A DNA stretch of 64,000 nt, taken from the NCBI GenBank assembly GCA_010909165.1, contig MU008169.1, positions 1,178,001-1,242,000 on the forward strand. The letters run 5' to 3'. Positions 63,491-64,000 of the stretch are shown one piece after another. The first letter of the stretch is position 1. Each line of letters begins with the position of its first letter. The position numbers and the translations under genes were made by a program. The notes under the pieces are model-generated. The model did no database searches, was not told the origin of the DNA, and saw nothing but the letters and a program-made list of their open reading frames with translations. The DNA is from Anthoceros angustus. Taxonomy: Eukaryota; Streptophyta; Anthocerotopsida; Anthocerotales; Anthocerotaceae.

Positions 63491-63870
63491 GCACGCAACC
63501 AAAGAGTGTTGCAATTTTGAAGTGGTACATAAAGTGAAAGACCAAGCATTGTGTTAGGATGGTGGGAGAAGGTAGAGAAAAAATTGACCAACTGAACACC
63601 AAGCCATCAAAACGTATTGCAAGTTAGAAGTGTTACATAAAATTGCAACAACAACTGTAACAAGGGCAGGTGGCAAATTATTAACAATGCTTGTGAGAGA
63701 GGGGGTGTACCCATAAGGGTGAGGTGGGAAGAGAGAGTGGCAGGTTCGTGTTAAGATGGCTGCACCAAACGGGGTCAGAACTGACAAACTTAATACCAAG
63801 CCTCCAAAGCATGTTGCAATGTGGAAGTGTAACAAAAAATTGCAACATCGACTGTAACATAGGCTGGCTT
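63491..63870 (+). repeat. Diverged short repeats with TTGCAA cores
   Basis: Two blocks of about 75 bases (63582-63660 and 63782-63860) align: both have ACCAAGCC(A/T)(T/C)C AAA, a TTGCAA core, GAAGTGT then (T/A)ACA, AAATTGCAACA and ACTGTAACA. A third, weaker copy is at 63495-63550 (GTTGCAATTTTGAAGTGGTA). Their role is unknown. Confidence 0.5.
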
Positions 63871-64000
63871 TTCTAGTAGGGTGCAGAGGCTGTGGAGGAT
63901 AGCGCCTTGAAATGCACCATGGCGAATAGGGCGCCCCCCAATGGATCCCCTTGCCTTGTACCTGTCGCCGAGTGGAGAACCGAAACGCCTTTGGTAGCTG
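63871..64000. other. Window end, nothing seen
   Basis: No gene or repeat supported. Confidence 0.4.

Noticed and set aside
1-64000. tRNA, rRNA, CRISPR array, bacterial operons
   Set aside because: I looked for cloverleaf or conserved rRNA words, regular spacer arrays and closely packed same-strand genes and found none.

Overview
The window looks like a piece of a large plant-type nuclear genome. Evidence: genes are split by GT-AG introns, and there are remnants of Ty1/Copia, of a Ty3/Gypsy element with plant Tat/Athila-like reverse transcriptase and primer site, and of a CACTA (tnp2) transposase. There is no operon structure, no tRNA or rRNA gene and no CRISPR array that I can see. A streptophyte (alga, bryophyte or lycophyte) is my best guess, but the species cannot be read from the sequence. 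Almost every coding stretch is broken by small indels, and these indels cluster at CAG/CTG trinucleotides when repeat copies are compared, so some breaks may be assembly error rather than decay.

Layout. 1-10.1 kb: three copies of an LTR-like repeat plus a related fourth one, each with two TATA boxes and GGYCAAGGAC motifs, with gag-like and Copia scraps between. 10.1-14.5 kb: a Copia pol on the minus strand, split by a 1.6-kb insertion with imperfect terminal inverted repeats and an array of CACwwGTG-centred palindromes. 14.5-16.8 kb: fragments of a GC-rich gag-like module. 16.8-36.0 kb: a large minus-strand composite, two ~6.3-6.5-kb direct copies around a 3.8-kb Gypsy gag-protease-RT segment. 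Each copy holds a ~1.1-kb LTR, a polypurine tract, a coiled-coil open region of unknown function, a GGCCAAGG promoter-like module and a CACTA tnp2 gene. The tnp2 5' part of the second copy is itself tandemly repeated.

36.0-43.2 kb: a 910-bp tandem duplication of unknown content, then another GC-rich retroelement. 43.2-48.4 kb: broken plus-strand coding (RING-like cysteines, a 20-residue protein repeat, a transposase-like C-terminus) facing a broken minus-strand transposase with a zinc-ribbon-like N-terminus and a GHGKG motif.

48.4-64 kb is more AT-rich and more gene-like. A multi-exon minus-strand gene of unknown function (49.6-52.8 kb) lies downstream of a long leader with nine CCTTGGCC motifs and a TATA box at 55.12 kb. 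Tandem intron-like cassettes follow at 55.7-56.2 kb. Then comes a 3-kb tandem duplication (56.6-62.5 kb) whose unit carries a neatly spliced ten-exon plus-strand gene that I do not recognise, and a convergent minus-strand open region with a helix-turn-helix-like segment. The last 1.4 kb holds only diverged short repeats.
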